Source: Pseudomonadota bacterium
GTDB taxonomy: Bacteria; Myxococcota_A; UBA796; GCA-2862545
Direction of reading: 5' to 3'
Assembly: GCA_023954855.1 (NCBI GenBank)
Contig: JAGSGY010000049.1
Coordinates: forward strand, 1-41,896
Length of the DNA: 41,896 nt
The first letter of the stretch is position 1; each line of letters begins with the position of its first letter. A program made the position numbers and the translations under genes. The notes beneath the pieces were generated by a model. It did no database searches, was not told the DNA's origin, and saw only the letters and a program-made list of their open reading frames with translations. Shown here in pieces: positions 8,536 through 18,191 of the stretch.

Positions 8536-10907
8536 CGTCCCTCATTTCTCCCACGCTCCCCGCTCCACACGATGACCGAGGCTTTGGTGGGCTGATTGCT
8601 CTAGTCGAGGGCGTCGAGCATCCGCTTCCTCTGCGTGAGGTGACCGTACGTGGGCACATCACCGGTGGCTTCGCGCGGACCGTGATTGAGCAGCACTTTG
8701 CGGCTCCGGAAGGTACGGCAGCGCTCGAGGCTGTGCACATCTTCCCGCTGCCGCCAGATGGTGCGGTGACCGAGGTGGAGCTGATCGCAGGAGATGTGGT
8801 GGTTCGCGCCGAGTGCCATGAGCGAAAGGCGGCCGAGCAGGTGTTCGAGAAGGCCCGCGAATCGGGTCATCGTGCCGCTCTACTCACGGCCGAGCGCGCT
8901 GATGTGCACACCCTCCGGGTCACGAACTTGCCGCCTGGCGAGGCGATTCAGGTGCGCATTGTCGTCATCGAGGCACTCGACAACGTCGACGGTCGCTTTC
9001 AGTGGCGTTTCCCGACCGTGGTCGCGCCTCGGTTCATGCCGGGCAACCCCACGGGACACGCCGGTCCCGGTGTGGCACCTGACACCACCCACGTGCCCGA
9101 TGCGAGCCGGATCTCCCCGCCGCTGCGCCTCAAGGGCGGAACGACCCTCGACCTAGAGGTACGTGTCGAAGGCCCCGTCTCAGAGGTGGCCTCATCGCTG
9201 CACGCGCTGACCGTAGGGTTCGGCGAGGGTGGCGTTCGCGTCTCTCCGTCGGGCGATGCCTCGCTGGACCGCGACTTCGTCCTCGCGTTTTCTACGGGTG
9301 ATGCCGAACAGGTGGCCGCACGTGCGTGGACCGATGGAAAGGCGACGGCTGTGCTCGTGGAGCCGCCGACCCTGCGGATTCCAGAGGCGCTGCCCCGCGA
9401 TGCCGTCTTCATCGTCGACGTTTCGGGTTCGATGGGCGGCCAGAAGATCGAGGCGGCTCGGCGGGCACTCGTCGCGGCCCTGCACGGCCTCATGCCCGGT
9501 GACCGCTTTCAGTTGATTGCCTTCTCGTCGGGAATGACCGCGTTTCGTGCCGGGTGGACCGAGCTGACAGACCAGACCTTGGCCGCCGGCGACCGCTGGA
9601 TTGCCTCGCTTCGGGCGAGCGGCGGCACGGTGATGCTTCCACCGATTCAGGCGGCACTCGATGGAGCGACCCCTCCAGGACGGCTGCGCACGGTGCTGTT
9701 CATCACGGACGGTCAGGCGGGCAACGAGGCCGAGTTGGTGGCGGCGGTGCACAACCGACGGGCAGAGGGCCGCTTCTTCACCCTCGGCATCGACACGGCG
9801 GTCAACGCCTCGCTGCTCAAGCGTCTTGCTCGCGTGGGCGGCGGAGTGGCGGAGCTCGCGACCCCCGACGACAACATCGAGTCCATCGTGGCCCGGCTCG
9901 AGGCGCGCTTTGGTTCACCGATGGCGCTCAATGTGACCGCGCCCGGGGCGCTTGAGGCGTCGGACCTCTTTGCCGGTCGTCCAGCCCTTCTCTGGGTGGA
10001 CGGCGCCCCTGAATCCGTCGAGCTGACGGGGGAGGGCTTCGCGGCGACTGTGACGCCCAAGGCTACCCAGATGCCGCTCGCGGCCCTGCTTGCCCGTCAC
10101 CAGATCGCGATGCTCGAGGACCAGATTGCCCTGCAGCCATGGACCGAGGAGGCGACGCGTCCCCGCATCATCGAGCTCGCGCTGGCGCACACGCTCGCGA
10201 GTCGCTTCACCGCTTTTGTGGCCGTGGAGCGCTCTTCCGCATGGGAAGGGGACCGTGTTGCGGTGACCCAGCCCGCAGAGCTTCCACACCAGTGGCAGGC
10301 GATGTCTGCAGGTGCACCACCGCCGCCGATGGCCATGCGTGCCGCGGCTGCACCGTCTCGGAAGCGCCGCAAGATGGCGATGAGGCCGTCCGCTCCGCCG
10401 CCGGAGATGCTTGACGAGTCGAGCCTCGACATGATGATGGACCTCGAGATGGGCGGCGCCCCGCCGGCACCGAGTCCGGCGTCCAACGCGCGGTCTGGCA
10501 TTGGCGCGCTCTTCGGCAAGGTCGCGGAGGCGTTCTCGGGTCGCAGCGAGTCTGTTGAAGCCGAGGAAGCCGAGGAGTCTGTTGCACCAACCGGGGACCC
10601 CGCGAGCCGCCTGGCCCGCACTCAGTCGGCGGATGGTTCCTTCGGGCAGGACGTGGCTCGGACCGCTGCGGCCTTGCTTGCCCTGGTGCTCCTTGGCCAC
10701 ACGCGTCGGGCTGGCGTCCGTCGTCGTACCGTGCTCAAAGCCGCTCGCTGGCTCGAGGGCCATCGCGAGGACCCGCTCGCGGCACTCGCTCTCGAGGCAT
10801 TGGCGGAGGCCGAGCGCGGTGCGACTCCTGCGCGCGTCGAGGGTTGGGCTCGGCTGCTCTCAGCGGGTGCCGAGGGACATGCGCTGTCCCAGGCGGTGGA
10901 CGCATGA
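8532..10907 (+). CDS. VIT and von Willebrand A domain protein
   Basis: 791 residues, no signal peptide, so probably cytoplasmic. A VIT domain (about 25-150) is followed by a VWA domain whose metal-ion-dependent adhesion motif is D296-x-S298-x-S300. After the VWA come a Met/Pro-rich low-complexity stretch (PPPPMAMRAAAAPSRKRRK, then DMMMDLEMGG) and a C-terminal helical segment that starts QSADGSFG (from residue 698), reminiscent of the Q-x-x-x-G-x-F repeats of alpha-toroid folds. VIT-VWA proteins are widespread and mostly uncharacterised scaffolds. The start overlaps the MerR gene (ATGA) and the stop overlaps the next gene (ATGA), so all three should be made together. Confidence 0.9.
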   Translation: MTSLISPTLPAPHDDRGFGGLIALVEGVEHPLPLREVTVRGHITGGFARTVIEQHFAAPEGTAALEAVHIFPLPPDGAVTEVELIAGDVVVRAECHERKAAEQVFEKARESGHRAALLTAERADVHTLRVTNLPPGEAIQVRIVVIEALDNVDGRFQWRFPTVVAPRFMPGNPTGHAGPGVAPDTTHVPDASRISPPLRLKGGTTLDLEVRVEGPVSEVASSLHALTVGFGEGGVRVSPSGDASLDRDFVLAFSTGDAEQVAARAWTDGKATAVLVEPPTLRIPEALPRDAVFIVDVSGSMGGQKIEAARRALVAALHGLMPGDRFQLIAFSSGMTAFRAGWTELTDQTLAAGDRWIASLRASGGTVMLPPIQAALDGATPPGRLRTVLFITDGQAGNEAELVAAVHNRRAEGRFFTLGIDTAVNASLLKRLARVGGGVAELATPDDNIESIVARLEARFGSPMALNVTAPGALEASDLFAGRPALLWVDGAPESVELTGEGFAATVTPKATQMPLAALLARHQIAMLEDQIALQPWTEEATRPRIIELALAHTLASRFTAFVAVERSSAWEGDRVAVTQPAELPHQWQAMSAGAPPPPMAMRAAAAPSRKRRKMAMRPSAPPPEMLDESSLDMMMDLEMGGAPPAPSPASNARSGIGALFGKVAEAFSGRSESVEAEEAEESVAPTGDPASRLARTQSADGSFGQDVARTAAALLALVLLGHTRRAGVRRRTVLKAARWLEGHREDPLAALALEALAEAERGATPARVEGWARLLSAGAEGHALSQAVDA

Positions 10908-11197
10908 GCATCGACGACTGGAAGCAGGTCGCACCGTCGCTCGACATTCGACTCGCGTTCCGCTGTCCCGTGCCGTGGGATGCGATGACCGTGTCAGGCG
11001 AGGGGGTGCGTCACTGCGACACCTGCGACCGGGCGGTGTTCGACTTGCTCGGCCGCGGCCGCACCGAGATCGCGGCGCTCATCGAGGAGCACGGCGAGGA
11101 CCTGTGTGGCCGTGCCCGGGTTCGCGAGGATGGCAGGCTCACCTTCGGACGGTGTGCGTCCGGGCCGATCATGCGCGGTCGAATCGTCGCGCGCTAG
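10904..11197 (+). CDS. Small CxxC protein of the MerR-VIT/VWA operon
   Basis: 97 residues, no signal or membrane segment. It has a single Cys early (FRCPVPWDAM), then HCDTCDRAVFDL, LCGRAR and a final GRCASG. This spacing of CxxC followed by V-x-D-L is one I recognise from small uncharacterised proteins of deltaproteobacteria and may bind zinc. It is encoded directly after the VIT/VWA gene with an ATGA overlap, suggesting a partner or assembly factor. Its TAG stop shares the CTAG tetranucleotide with the stop of the convergent topoisomerase gene. No function is assigned. Confidence 0.78.
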   Translation: MSIDDWKQVAPSLDIRLAFRCPVPWDAMTVSGEGVRHCDTCDRAVFDLLGRGRTEIAALIEEHGEDLCGRARVREDGRLTFGRCASGPIMRGRIVAR

Positions 11198-13095
11198 ACG
11201 TCCAGCGCGTCCGCGGCGATGTCTGAGCCCTCGGCGAGGATGAAGTCGCGGCGCGGCTTGGCATCCTTGCCCATCAGGCGCTGCACGGTGAGCTCGGCGA
11301 GCTCCCGCTCTTCGAGGCTGACCTGAAGCATGCGGCGTGAGTTCGGATCGAGCGTGGTCTCAAACAGGGTCTTCGGAGGCATCTCTCCGAGGCCCTTGAA
11401 TCGCGTGATCTCGGGCTTGGCGCGGGCGGGAAGCCCGTCGAGCACCTCGTTGAGGTCGATGTCATCGAGGGCCCACCAGGTTTCCTTGCCGACGTTCACG
11501 CGGTACAGCGGCGGCTGGGCAATGTACACGTACCCGCCTTCGATGAGCGGCTTGAGGTAGCGGTAGAAGAAGGTGAGCAGAAGGGTCGTGATGTGGTGCC
11601 CATCGCTGTCGGCGTCCATGAGCAGGACCACGCGGCTGTACCGCAGTTGGGACTCGTCGTAGTCCTTGCCGATGCCACAGCCGAGGGCGGTCACGATGTT
11701 CGAGAGCTCTTCGTTCGCGAGCACCTTCTTGAGCTGGGCCTGCTCGCAGTTGAGCACCTTTCCACGTAGCGGAAGAATCGCCTGGGTCCGCCGGTCGCGA
11801 CCTTGCTTCGCGGAGCCGCCGGCCGAGTCGCCCTCTACGATGAACAGCTCGCGCTCGTCCTGGTCGCTGGCACTACAGTCTGCGAGCTTGCCGGGTAGGC
11901 TCATGCGCGACTTGCGCGGCTTGCGGCGAACCTGCTGGGCGGCTTGTCGTGAGGCGATGCGCGCCCGAGCGGCCTGAACGGCACGACTGACGAGGACCTC
12001 GCCTCGGTTCTTGTTGTCGTGGAGCCACTGCTCGAGCAGGGGACGCACCGCGCCCTCGACCCACTGCTTGGCTTCGCCGTTGTTGAGACGTTCCTTGGTC
12101 TGGCCCTGAAACTGCGGATCCGAGATGAAGATCGAGAGCACGGCGACCACGCCTTCGCGGAGGTCGTCGGCCGTCACCGTGAGGTTCTTTGGCTTGAGCT
12201 CGTGGGTCTCCATGAAGTGGCGCATGGCCTTGACCAGCGAGTCCTTCAGTCCCTGCACGTGCGTGCCGCCGTCGGCAGTCGGGATGCCGTTGACGTAGCT
12301 CTTCAGCCGCTCGCGGGGAGCATCGCTCCAGGTCATGGCGAGCTCGATGCGGAAGTCGTCGTTCTTCTCGAGAACAAAGGGCGCATCGACCACAGGAGTG
12401 GCCCCGGTTCGGGCCACGATGGCGTCGAGGAAGTCGGCCACGCCGCCGTCGTGCTTGAACTCGTGGGTCTCGGAGTTCACCTGGTCGCGGAAGATGATCT
12501 TCAGGCCCTTGTTGAGGAAGGCCTTCACCTCGAGCCGCTGGAAGATGCGACCCGGGTCGTAGGTGGTGTCGTCGAAGATCTTCTCGTCGGGCGTGTACGT
12601 GATGCGCGTGCCGCTGCCGCGGGCGGGCCCGATCTGGGCGACGTCGCCGGTGGGACGGCCGCGCTTGTAGACCTGCACCCACTCGGAACCATCGCGGCGA
12701 ATGCGGGCCTCGAGCTTGCGCGAGAGGGCGTTGACGACCGAGGCGCCCACACCGTGCAGACCGCCAGAGGTGGCGTAGTTCTTCTCACCGAACTTGCCGC
12801 CGGCGTGAAGGGTCGTGAGGATCACCTCGAGGGCCGAGCGCTTCTCGACGGGGTGCTCATCGACGGGAATGCCGCGGCCGTTGTCTTCGACCGACATGGT
12901 GCTGCCGTCGCTGTGAAGCGTGACCTTGATGGTGGTCGCGAAGCCGTTGATGGCCTCGTCCACCGAGTTGTCCACGACTTCCCAGAGCAGGTGGTGCAGT
13001 CCATCTGGACCGGTGCCGCCGATGTACATGCCCGGGCGTTTACGGACGGGCTCGAGGCCCTTGAGAACGGCGATGTCACGTGCGGAATAGCTCAT
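11194..13095 (-). CDS. parE: Type IIA topoisomerase subunit B (ParE-like)
   Basis: 633 residues, the ATPase subunit of topoisomerase IV or gyrase. GHKL ATPase motifs are EVVDNSVDEA, DNGRGIPVDEH and GGLHGVGASVVNALS. The TOPRIM domain shows VEGDSAGGSA and DADSDGHH, and the C-terminus has FKGLGEMPP. The length fits ParE and short GyrB proteins, without the insert seen in long proteobacterial GyrB. It follows the A subunit with an ATGA overlap. Partner order and length favour topoisomerase IV; since the rest of the genome is not visible, gyrase cannot be fully excluded. Confidence 0.88.
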   Translation of the reverse strand: MSYSARDIAVLKGLEPVRKRPGMYIGGTGPDGLHHLLWEVVDNSVDEAINGFATTIKVTLHSDGSTMSVEDNGRGIPVDEHPVEKRSALEVILTTLHAGGKFGEKNYATSGGLHGVGASVVNALSRKLEARIRRDGSEWVQVYKRGRPTGDVAQIGPARGSGTRITYTPDEKIFDDTTYDPGRIFQRLEVKAFLNKGLKIIFRDQVNSETHEFKHDGGVADFLDAIVARTGATPVVDAPFVLEKNDDFRIELAMTWSDAPRERLKSYVNGIPTADGGTHVQGLKDSLVKAMRHFMETHELKPKNLTVTADDLREGVVAVLSIFISDPQFQGQTKERLNNGEAKQWVEGAVRPLLEQWLHDNKNRGEVLVSRAVQAARARIASRQAAQQVRRKPRKSRMSLPGKLADCSASDQDERELFIVEGDSAGGSAKQGRDRRTQAILPLRGKVLNCEQAQLKKVLANEELSNIVTALGCGIGKDYDESQLRYSRVVLLMDADSDGHHITTLLLTFFYRYLKPLIEGGYVYIAQPPLYRVNVGKETWWALDDIDLNEVLDGLPARAKPEITRFKGLGEMPPKTLFETTLDPNSRRMLQVSLEERELAELTVQRLMGKDAKPRRDFILAEGSDIAADALDV

Positions 13096-15443
13096 GAGTC
13101 CACCTCCTCATCGACGGCGACTGGGGGCTCGTCACCCTTGCCCAGCTGCACACTCGTGCTGCGGATCCAGGTGTCGATGGTGCCGCGTTGCAGCACGACA
13201 TTGCCGCGTCCACCGCGCTTGGAGACGCCAAACTTGCGCTCGGTCACGTTGATGTCGCGGCCCTTGCCGGTGATGACCGCGGGCCCCTGGATGGTGTTCA
13301 GGGCCAGGCCAAAGGCCATGATGCGGTCGTCGTCGCGGAGCTTGAGGCCGATGACGCCCTTGGAGACGCCCTTGCGGGGAGGAATCTCCTCGATGGGGAA
13401 CAGCATGGCGCGGCCCAGTGTCGAGGCGACACAGGCGTTCTCGCCTCCGCGGACGGGCAGCACCGACAGCACTTCTTCGCCCTTGGCGGCGTTGACGCGG
13501 CAGTAAAGGCGGCCCGCCTTGGTGCTGGTGTCCTCGTGCGAGGCAATCGGGAAGCGCACCGCGCGTCCATGCACGGTCATCGCCACGGCGTAGGGCGGCG
13601 GGGGAGTGCCGTCGGCCAGGGGCAGGGTCTCTTGCACTTCGATGCGGTGGCGTGCGTCGTGGCTGATGACGCCCACGACCCGCTCGCCGTCCGAGAACTT
13701 GAAGTGCGCCTGCAGGGGCTCACCGTAGCCGGTTGTCGCCGGAACCTTGTCGACGCGCATGACGTATGCAGCACCGTGGCTGCCGAAGAAGGTCAGCGTG
13801 CTTCGGGTGTGGGCCTTGATGAGCCAGCCGATCTCGTCGTCTTCGCGGATGCGGATCTTGTCGAGGTCCGAGAACGAAGACTGGCGCTTGATCCAGCCGC
13901 CGCGCGTGACCACGACGTAGGCCTCTTCCTTCACGATGTAGGCGTCTTCGTTGTAGGTCAGGTCGAGCACCGGGGCACCGACGACCGTGCGGCGCTCTTC
14001 GCCGTAGAAGTTGCGAATCTCGATCAGCTCGGTGCGAACCACACCCCAGAGGCGCTTCTTGGACGAGAGGATGGTCTCGATGGCCTCGGCCTCGCTTCGC
14101 TTCTCTTCGAGCTCCTCGACGATCAGCGCAATCTCGAGCTTGGCGAGGCGGTACAGCTTCAGCTCGAGGATGGCATCGGTCTGGATCTCGGAGAGATCGA
14201 AGTGATCCATGAGCTTTTCGGCGGCGTCGCGCTTGCCTTCCGACTCGCGAATCAGGCGAATCGCCTTGTCGAGGTCGAGGAAGATGATCTCGAAGCCTTC
14301 GAGCAGGTGAATCCGCTCGCGAAGCTTGGCGAGGTCGTGCTCGAAGCGCCGGCGGACGGTCTCGAAGCGGAAGGTGAGCCAGTGGCTCAGCACCTCGACC
14401 AGGTCGAGTCGGCGGGGCTGGGCGACGTCGGTGCCCTCGGTCGGGACCAGGGCCGTGACGTTGACGGGAAAGGAGTTCTCGAGCGGGGTGCGCTTGTAGA
14501 GATAGGCCATCACCGCTTCGATGGAGCCGCCCATCTTGACTTCGATGACCACGCGGATGACGTCGGTGGACTCATCGCGGACGTCGACGACCTGCGGAAG
14601 CTTCTTGGCCATCACCTCGGCGCCGATCTTCTCGAGAATCGAGGCTTTGTTCTGCCCGTATGGGATCGAGTCGATGACGATGAGCTTGCGGCGGCCCTCT
14701 TTCTCGACCGTGTAGGTCGCGCGCATGCGGACCTTGCCGTGGCCGTTCTCGTAGATGTTGATGATGTCGGCGTGGTCGTTGAGGATCTTGCCGCCGGTGG
14801 GGAAGTCTGGGCCCTTCACGTAGGCGCACAGGTCGGCGACCGTGCTCTTCGGCTCGTCGATCAGGGCGATGGTCGCGTCGATGACCTCGCGCAGGTTGTG
14901 CGGAGGAATGCGGGTCGCCATGCCGACGGCGATGCCCTCGCTGCCGTTGACCAGCAGCTGTGGGAACTGCGCCGGAAGCACGATGGGCTCGAAGCGCTGG
15001 CCGTCGTAGTTGGGACGGAAGTCGACCGTCGACTTCTTGATCTCGCTGATCAGCTCCTCGGCGAGAGGACGCAGCTTGCACTCGGTGTACCGCATCGCCG
15101 CAGCGCGGTCGCCGTCGAGTGAGCCGAAGTTGCCCTGTCCATCGACCAGGGGGGCGAGGAGCGAAAAGGGCTGCGCCATGCGGACGAGAGCGTCGTAGAT
15201 CGAGCTGTCGCCGTGGGGGTGAAACTTACCCATCACCTCGCCGACGACTGCCGCGCACTTGCGGTACCGCCCACCAGGGTGAAGCCGCAGCTCGTTGAAC
15301 ATCGTGTAGAGGATGCGCCTCTGCACTGGCTTCAGTCCGTCGCGCACATCCGGAAGCGCTCGGGAGGTGATGACCGAGAGCGCGTACGAGAGGTAGCGCT
15401 CACGGGCCGCAATGTGCAGCGGGACCGGCTCGATAGCCAGCAT
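13092..15443 (-). CDS. parC: Type IIA topoisomerase subunit A (ParC-like)
   Basis: 783 residues, the DNA cleavage subunit. The catalytic tyrosine is Y119 in [10 protein letters not shown]. The quinolone-resistance region [10 protein letters not shown] keeps Ser80 and Asp84, the residues expected in a drug-sensitive enzyme. A coiled-coil and leucine-rich gate region (about 350-490) is followed by a beta-pinwheel C-terminal domain from about 495. SKRGGRG at 741-747, near the very end, resembles the GyrA box but with Ser in place of the first Gln. The start at 15443 has GGAG about 8 bases upstream. It is cotranscribed with the B subunit. ParC is preferred over GyrA because no standard GyrA box is seen at the start of the pinwheel. 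Confidence 0.87.
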   Translation of the reverse strand: MLAIEPVPLHIAARERYLSYALSVITSRALPDVRDGLKPVQRRILYTMFNELRLHPGGRYRKCAAVVGEVMGKFHPHGDSSIYDALVRMAQPFSLLAPLVDGQGNFGSLDGDRAAAMRYTECKLRPLAEELISEIKKSTVDFRPNYDGQRFEPIVLPAQFPQLLVNGSEGIAVGMATRIPPHNLREVIDATIALIDEPKSTVADLCAYVKGPDFPTGGKILNDHADIINIYENGHGKVRMRATYTVEKEGRRKLIVIDSIPYGQNKASILEKIGAEVMAKKLPQVVDVRDESTDVIRVVIEVKMGGSIEAVMAYLYKRTPLENSFPVNVTALVPTEGTDVAQPRRLDLVEVLSHWLTFRFETVRRRFEHDLAKLRERIHLLEGFEIIFLDLDKAIRLIRESEGKRDAAEKLMDHFDLSEIQTDAILELKLYRLAKLEIALIVEELEEKRSEAEAIETILSSKKRLWGVVRTELIEIRNFYGEERRTVVGAPVLDLTYNEDAYIVKEEAYVVVTRGGWIKRQSSFSDLDKIRIREDDEIGWLIKAHTRSTLTFFGSHGAAYVMRVDKVPATTGYGEPLQAHFKFSDGERVVGVISHDARHRIEVQETLPLADGTPPPPYAVAMTVHGRAVRFPIASHEDTSTKAGRLYCRVNAAKGEEVLSVLPVRGGENACVASTLGRAMLFPIEEIPPRKGVSKGVIGLKLRDDDRIMAFGLALNTIQGPAVITGKGRDINVTERKFGVSKRGGRGNVVLQRGTIDTWIRSTSVQLGKGDEPPVAVDEEVDS

Positions 15444-15455
15444 GGGGACTCCGAA

Positions 15456-15477
15456 GGGAGGGGAGAGGTGGGGAGGG
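15456..15477 (+). other. G-quadruplex-type motif before the ParC start
   Basis: On the plus strand four G-runs occur in order: GGG, GGGG, GGGG, GGG with loops of 1, 6 and 1 bases. It lies 13 bases upstream of the ParC ATG, on the template strand, so the mRNA leader carries the matching pyrimidine tract. Motif only; folding is not shown. Confidence 0.5.
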
Positions 15478-15631
15478 CGAGGGCGCTCGGCGGGGATGCC
15501 GGCGGGGACCTCAAGCAGGGCAACTTAGCATAGCTAGCCGCTGCACTGCGGCCTATTCACGATGCCGCTGCACAGGGGGTCGTAGGCCCGCGGCCGATGG
15601 CCTGCTCGAGCACTCGCGGGGCGCGCCAGAT

Positions 15632-18175
15632 CTAGCTGTCGAGCCAGACCTCACGGGCGGGAGCACGGAGGTTGTAGTGGCTGCTCATCGCGCGCCCATA
15701 CGCCCCGGCCACGCCGATCAACAGCACATCGCCCTCTTCGGTGGGGGGGAGTCGCCGGGCGCGTCCGAGGGTGTCGCCGGTCTCGCAGATCGGACCGACC
15801 ACGTGGGCTTCCCACTCAGCGGGAGTGTCGAGGCGAGTCAGGTTCACGATCGGGTGCCACGATCCGTACAGAGCGGGGCGAATCAGCGAGTTCATGCCGG
15901 TGTCGACACCGACGTAGCGCACGTGACCCTTCTGCTTGATCTGGGTCACTCGCGCGAGCAAGACGCCCGCCTCTGCGACGAGGAAGCGACCGGGCTCGAG
16001 CCAGAGCTGCCTGGACGTCGCCGCCTTGATCTGCCCGAGGGCATCGTCGAGTTCTGAGAGGTCGAGGGCCTGCTGTCCGGGGCGCTCGACCACCCCGAGT
16101 CCCCCGCCGAGGTCGAGGATCTTCGCCGTGGGGAAGCGCTCGACCGCATCGGCGAGAAAGCGCCCAACCTCAGCCCAGTTGTCGGCGCTGCGCACGCCGC
16201 TGCCGCTGTGGGCATGCAGTCCGATGACCGTGGCCCCGGCCCGCTTGAGCGCGGCTTCGAGTGCGTCGATCTCTTCCCAGGCGATGCCGAACTTCGAGGC
16301 CTTTCCGCCGGTCTGCACGTGCTGGTGATGTCCGCGTCCGCGTCCGGGATCGAGGCGAATGAACACCTCGGCGCCCTTGAAGAGCTCGGGCCAAGCCTGG
16401 ACCGGGTGCAGGTTGTCGAGGGTGACGTGTACGCCCGCCTTCAAGCCGGCGGCATATTCCTCACGCGGCGCAAAGTTCGGGGTGAACAGGACCTTGCCTG
16501 GGGGCAGGGAGCCGAGAACCGAGGACGCGTGGTCGAGCTCACCGGTCGACACCGTCTCGAGCCCTACGCCTTCGCTCCGTACCGTGCGGAGCACTTCGGC
16601 ATGGGGGTTGGCCTTCATCGCGTACAGCACTTGGTCGGCATGCTTGAGCGCGGTGAGCTGTCGTGCTTGCTGTCGGACGGTCGCACCGTTGTAGACGTAG
16701 GCGCAGCCCTGCTCGCCGATGGCCAGGAGCTCATCCCGTCGCTCTTGCCACCAAGCCCGCGTGGTCGCGGTCGGCCGCGGGGTCGTGAAGGTCTGCTCCC
16801 AGGTCGGGCCAAGGTCCGCGCGGCTCTCGAAGAGCGAGCCGTGCAGGCGTTCCACGAGCCTTGCCTCTTGGTCCGCATCGACCACAAAGGTGAGGTTTAG
16901 ATCGCTGGACGCGAGGCTGACCATGTGGATGCGGTGCTCTTGAAACAAGCCAAGCACCGGGCCAAGGCGGTGCATGACCCGCCGGATGCCGGAGCCCACG
17001 AGACTGACAGCCGCGGTGCCGCGGACGATTCGGGGACGGCAGTAGGGAGCCAGACGGTCCACGAGCGCGACAAGGGTGTCTTCGTCGACGGCCTGGGAAG
17101 GGTCGAGTGAGACGGTGACGCCGGTCTCGGAGGTGCTCACGAGGTCGACGGACAGCCCGAGCTGGGCAAACTCGCCAAATGCCTTCGCGAGGAAGCCGAC
17201 CTGCTGCCACATGCCGACGGTCTCCATCTCGACCAAGGTGACGCCGTTTCGAGACGAGATGGCCTTGACGCCTTCTGCACCGACGCGGTTGTCGATCACG
17301 GTGCCATCGATGTCCGGGTGCGGAGTGCAGCGGATCTGCAGCTCGATCCCGGCGTCCCGGAGTGGAGGAATGCAGCGCGGGTGAAGCACCTTCGCGCCGC
17401 AGGTCGCGATCTCCTGGGCCTCTGCATAGCTGAGGTGGCGAAGCAGACGGGCGCTCGGCACCTGGCGTGGGTTGGCCGTGTACATCCCTGGGACGTCGGT
17501 CCAGATCTCGCAGCGGGTTGCGCCGAGCTTGGCGGCGAACAGCGCCGCTGAGGTGTCGGAGCCGCCGCGTCCGAGCAACACGGTCCGCCCCGTCGTGTCT
17601 CGTGCGATGAAGCCTTGGGTCACGGCGATGGCGCTGCCCGGGAGGGCGGCGTTCAGCTCCGGTTGACGCTCGTGGGCGATGCGGGCCGAGAGAATGCGCA
17701 CACTCTCGGGCAGCTCCGGCTGGTCCACGGAAGTGAAGAGTTCCCGGGCGTCCATCCAAGTGGCATCGGCCCCAAGACGCTGAAGAAAGGCGGCGCCGAG
17801 GCGGGTGGACAAGATCTCGCCCGCGGACAGCATGCGCGCGCGCAGTCGTGGACTGACCTCGCCGATCAGGCTGGCGCCAGCGCACAGTCGCTTGAGGTCT
17901 GCCAGCTCCGCATCGATGCACGAGGGCGAGACCTCGAGGTCTTCGGCGTGCTTCAGGTGGCGATCAACCAGGCTCTGGAGGGCCTCTTCGTGGTCGCCGG
18001 CGAGAACGGCACGGCACAAGGCCTCGAGCTGGTCCGACACCTTCGACAGGGCAGAGCAGACCAAGACGACCTTGTGGCCCTCTGCGACGCGGTCCACGCA
18101 GACCTGGTGGATAGTGTTCCACCGAGCGCGCGATGCGACGCTGGTGCCTCCGAACTTGAGAACGACGATGGACAT
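15632..18175 (-). CDS. lysAC: Fused aspartate kinase / diaminopimelate decarboxylase
   Basis: 847-residue bifunctional enzyme joining the first and last steps of lysine synthesis. The aspartokinase part begins VVLKFGGTSV (residues 4-13) and ends in ACT-type regulatory repeats (about 300-460). The second half is a PLP-dependent LysA: MKANPH (about 525) holds the PLP lysine, and HAHSGSG plus ILDLGGGLGV form the phosphate and barrel sites. Such LysAC fusions are known in some proteobacteria, where the kinase is expected to be feedback-inhibited by lysine. The ATG at 18175 begins the conserved kinase N-terminus; an upstream in-frame start would add 36 unrelated residues over the DUF938 gene. It starts 16 bases after DUF938, so it may be read through from that operon. 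Confidence 0.93.
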   Translation of the reverse strand: MSIVVLKFGGTSVASRARWNTIHQVCVDRVAEGHKVVLVCSALSKVSDQLEALCRAVLAGDHEEALQSLVDRHLKHAEDLEVSPSCIDAELADLKRLCAGASLIGEVSPRLRARMLSAGEILSTRLGAAFLQRLGADATWMDARELFTSVDQPELPESVRILSARIAHERQPELNAALPGSAIAVTQGFIARDTTGRTVLLGRGGSDTSAALFAAKLGATRCEIWTDVPGMYTANPRQVPSARLLRHLSYAEAQEIATCGAKVLHPRCIPPLRDAGIELQIRCTPHPDIDGTVIDNRVGAEGVKAISSRNGVTLVEMETVGMWQQVGFLAKAFGEFAQLGLSVDLVSTSETGVTVSLDPSQAVDEDTLVALVDRLAPYCRPRIVRGTAAVSLVGSGIRRVMHRLGPVLGLFQEHRIHMVSLASSDLNLTFVVDADQEARLVERLHGSLFESRADLGPTWEQTFTTPRPTATTRAWWQERRDELLAIGEQGCAYVYNGATVRQQARQLTALKHADQVLYAMKANPHAEVLRTVRSEGVGLETVSTGELDHASSVLGSLPPGKVLFTPNFAPREEYAAGLKAGVHVTLDNLHPVQAWPELFKGAEVFIRLDPGRGRGHHQHVQTGGKASKFGIAWEEIDALEAALKRAGATVIGLHAHSGSGVRSADNWAEVGRFLADAVERFPTAKILDLGGGLGVVERPGQQALDLSELDDALGQIKAATSRQLWLEPGRFLVAEAGVLLARVTQIKQKGHVRYVGVDTGMNSLIRPALYGSWHPIVNLTRLDTPAEWEAHVVGPICETGDTLGRARRLPPTEEGDVLLIGVAGAYGRAMSSHYNLRAPAREVWLDS

Positions 18176-18191
18176 GGCCGGAGCCCTAACC

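Noticed and set aside
13188-15122. A 644-codon open frame on the plus strand, antisense to the topoisomerase A gene
   Set aside because: High GC leaves few stop codons in the opposite strand; the translation has no recognisable motif and the minus-strand gene is conserved throughout.
15537-15575. Two copies of CCGCTGCAC in the lysAC-parC gap
   Set aside because: Nine-base copies at this GC content can arise by chance; no further structure was found.
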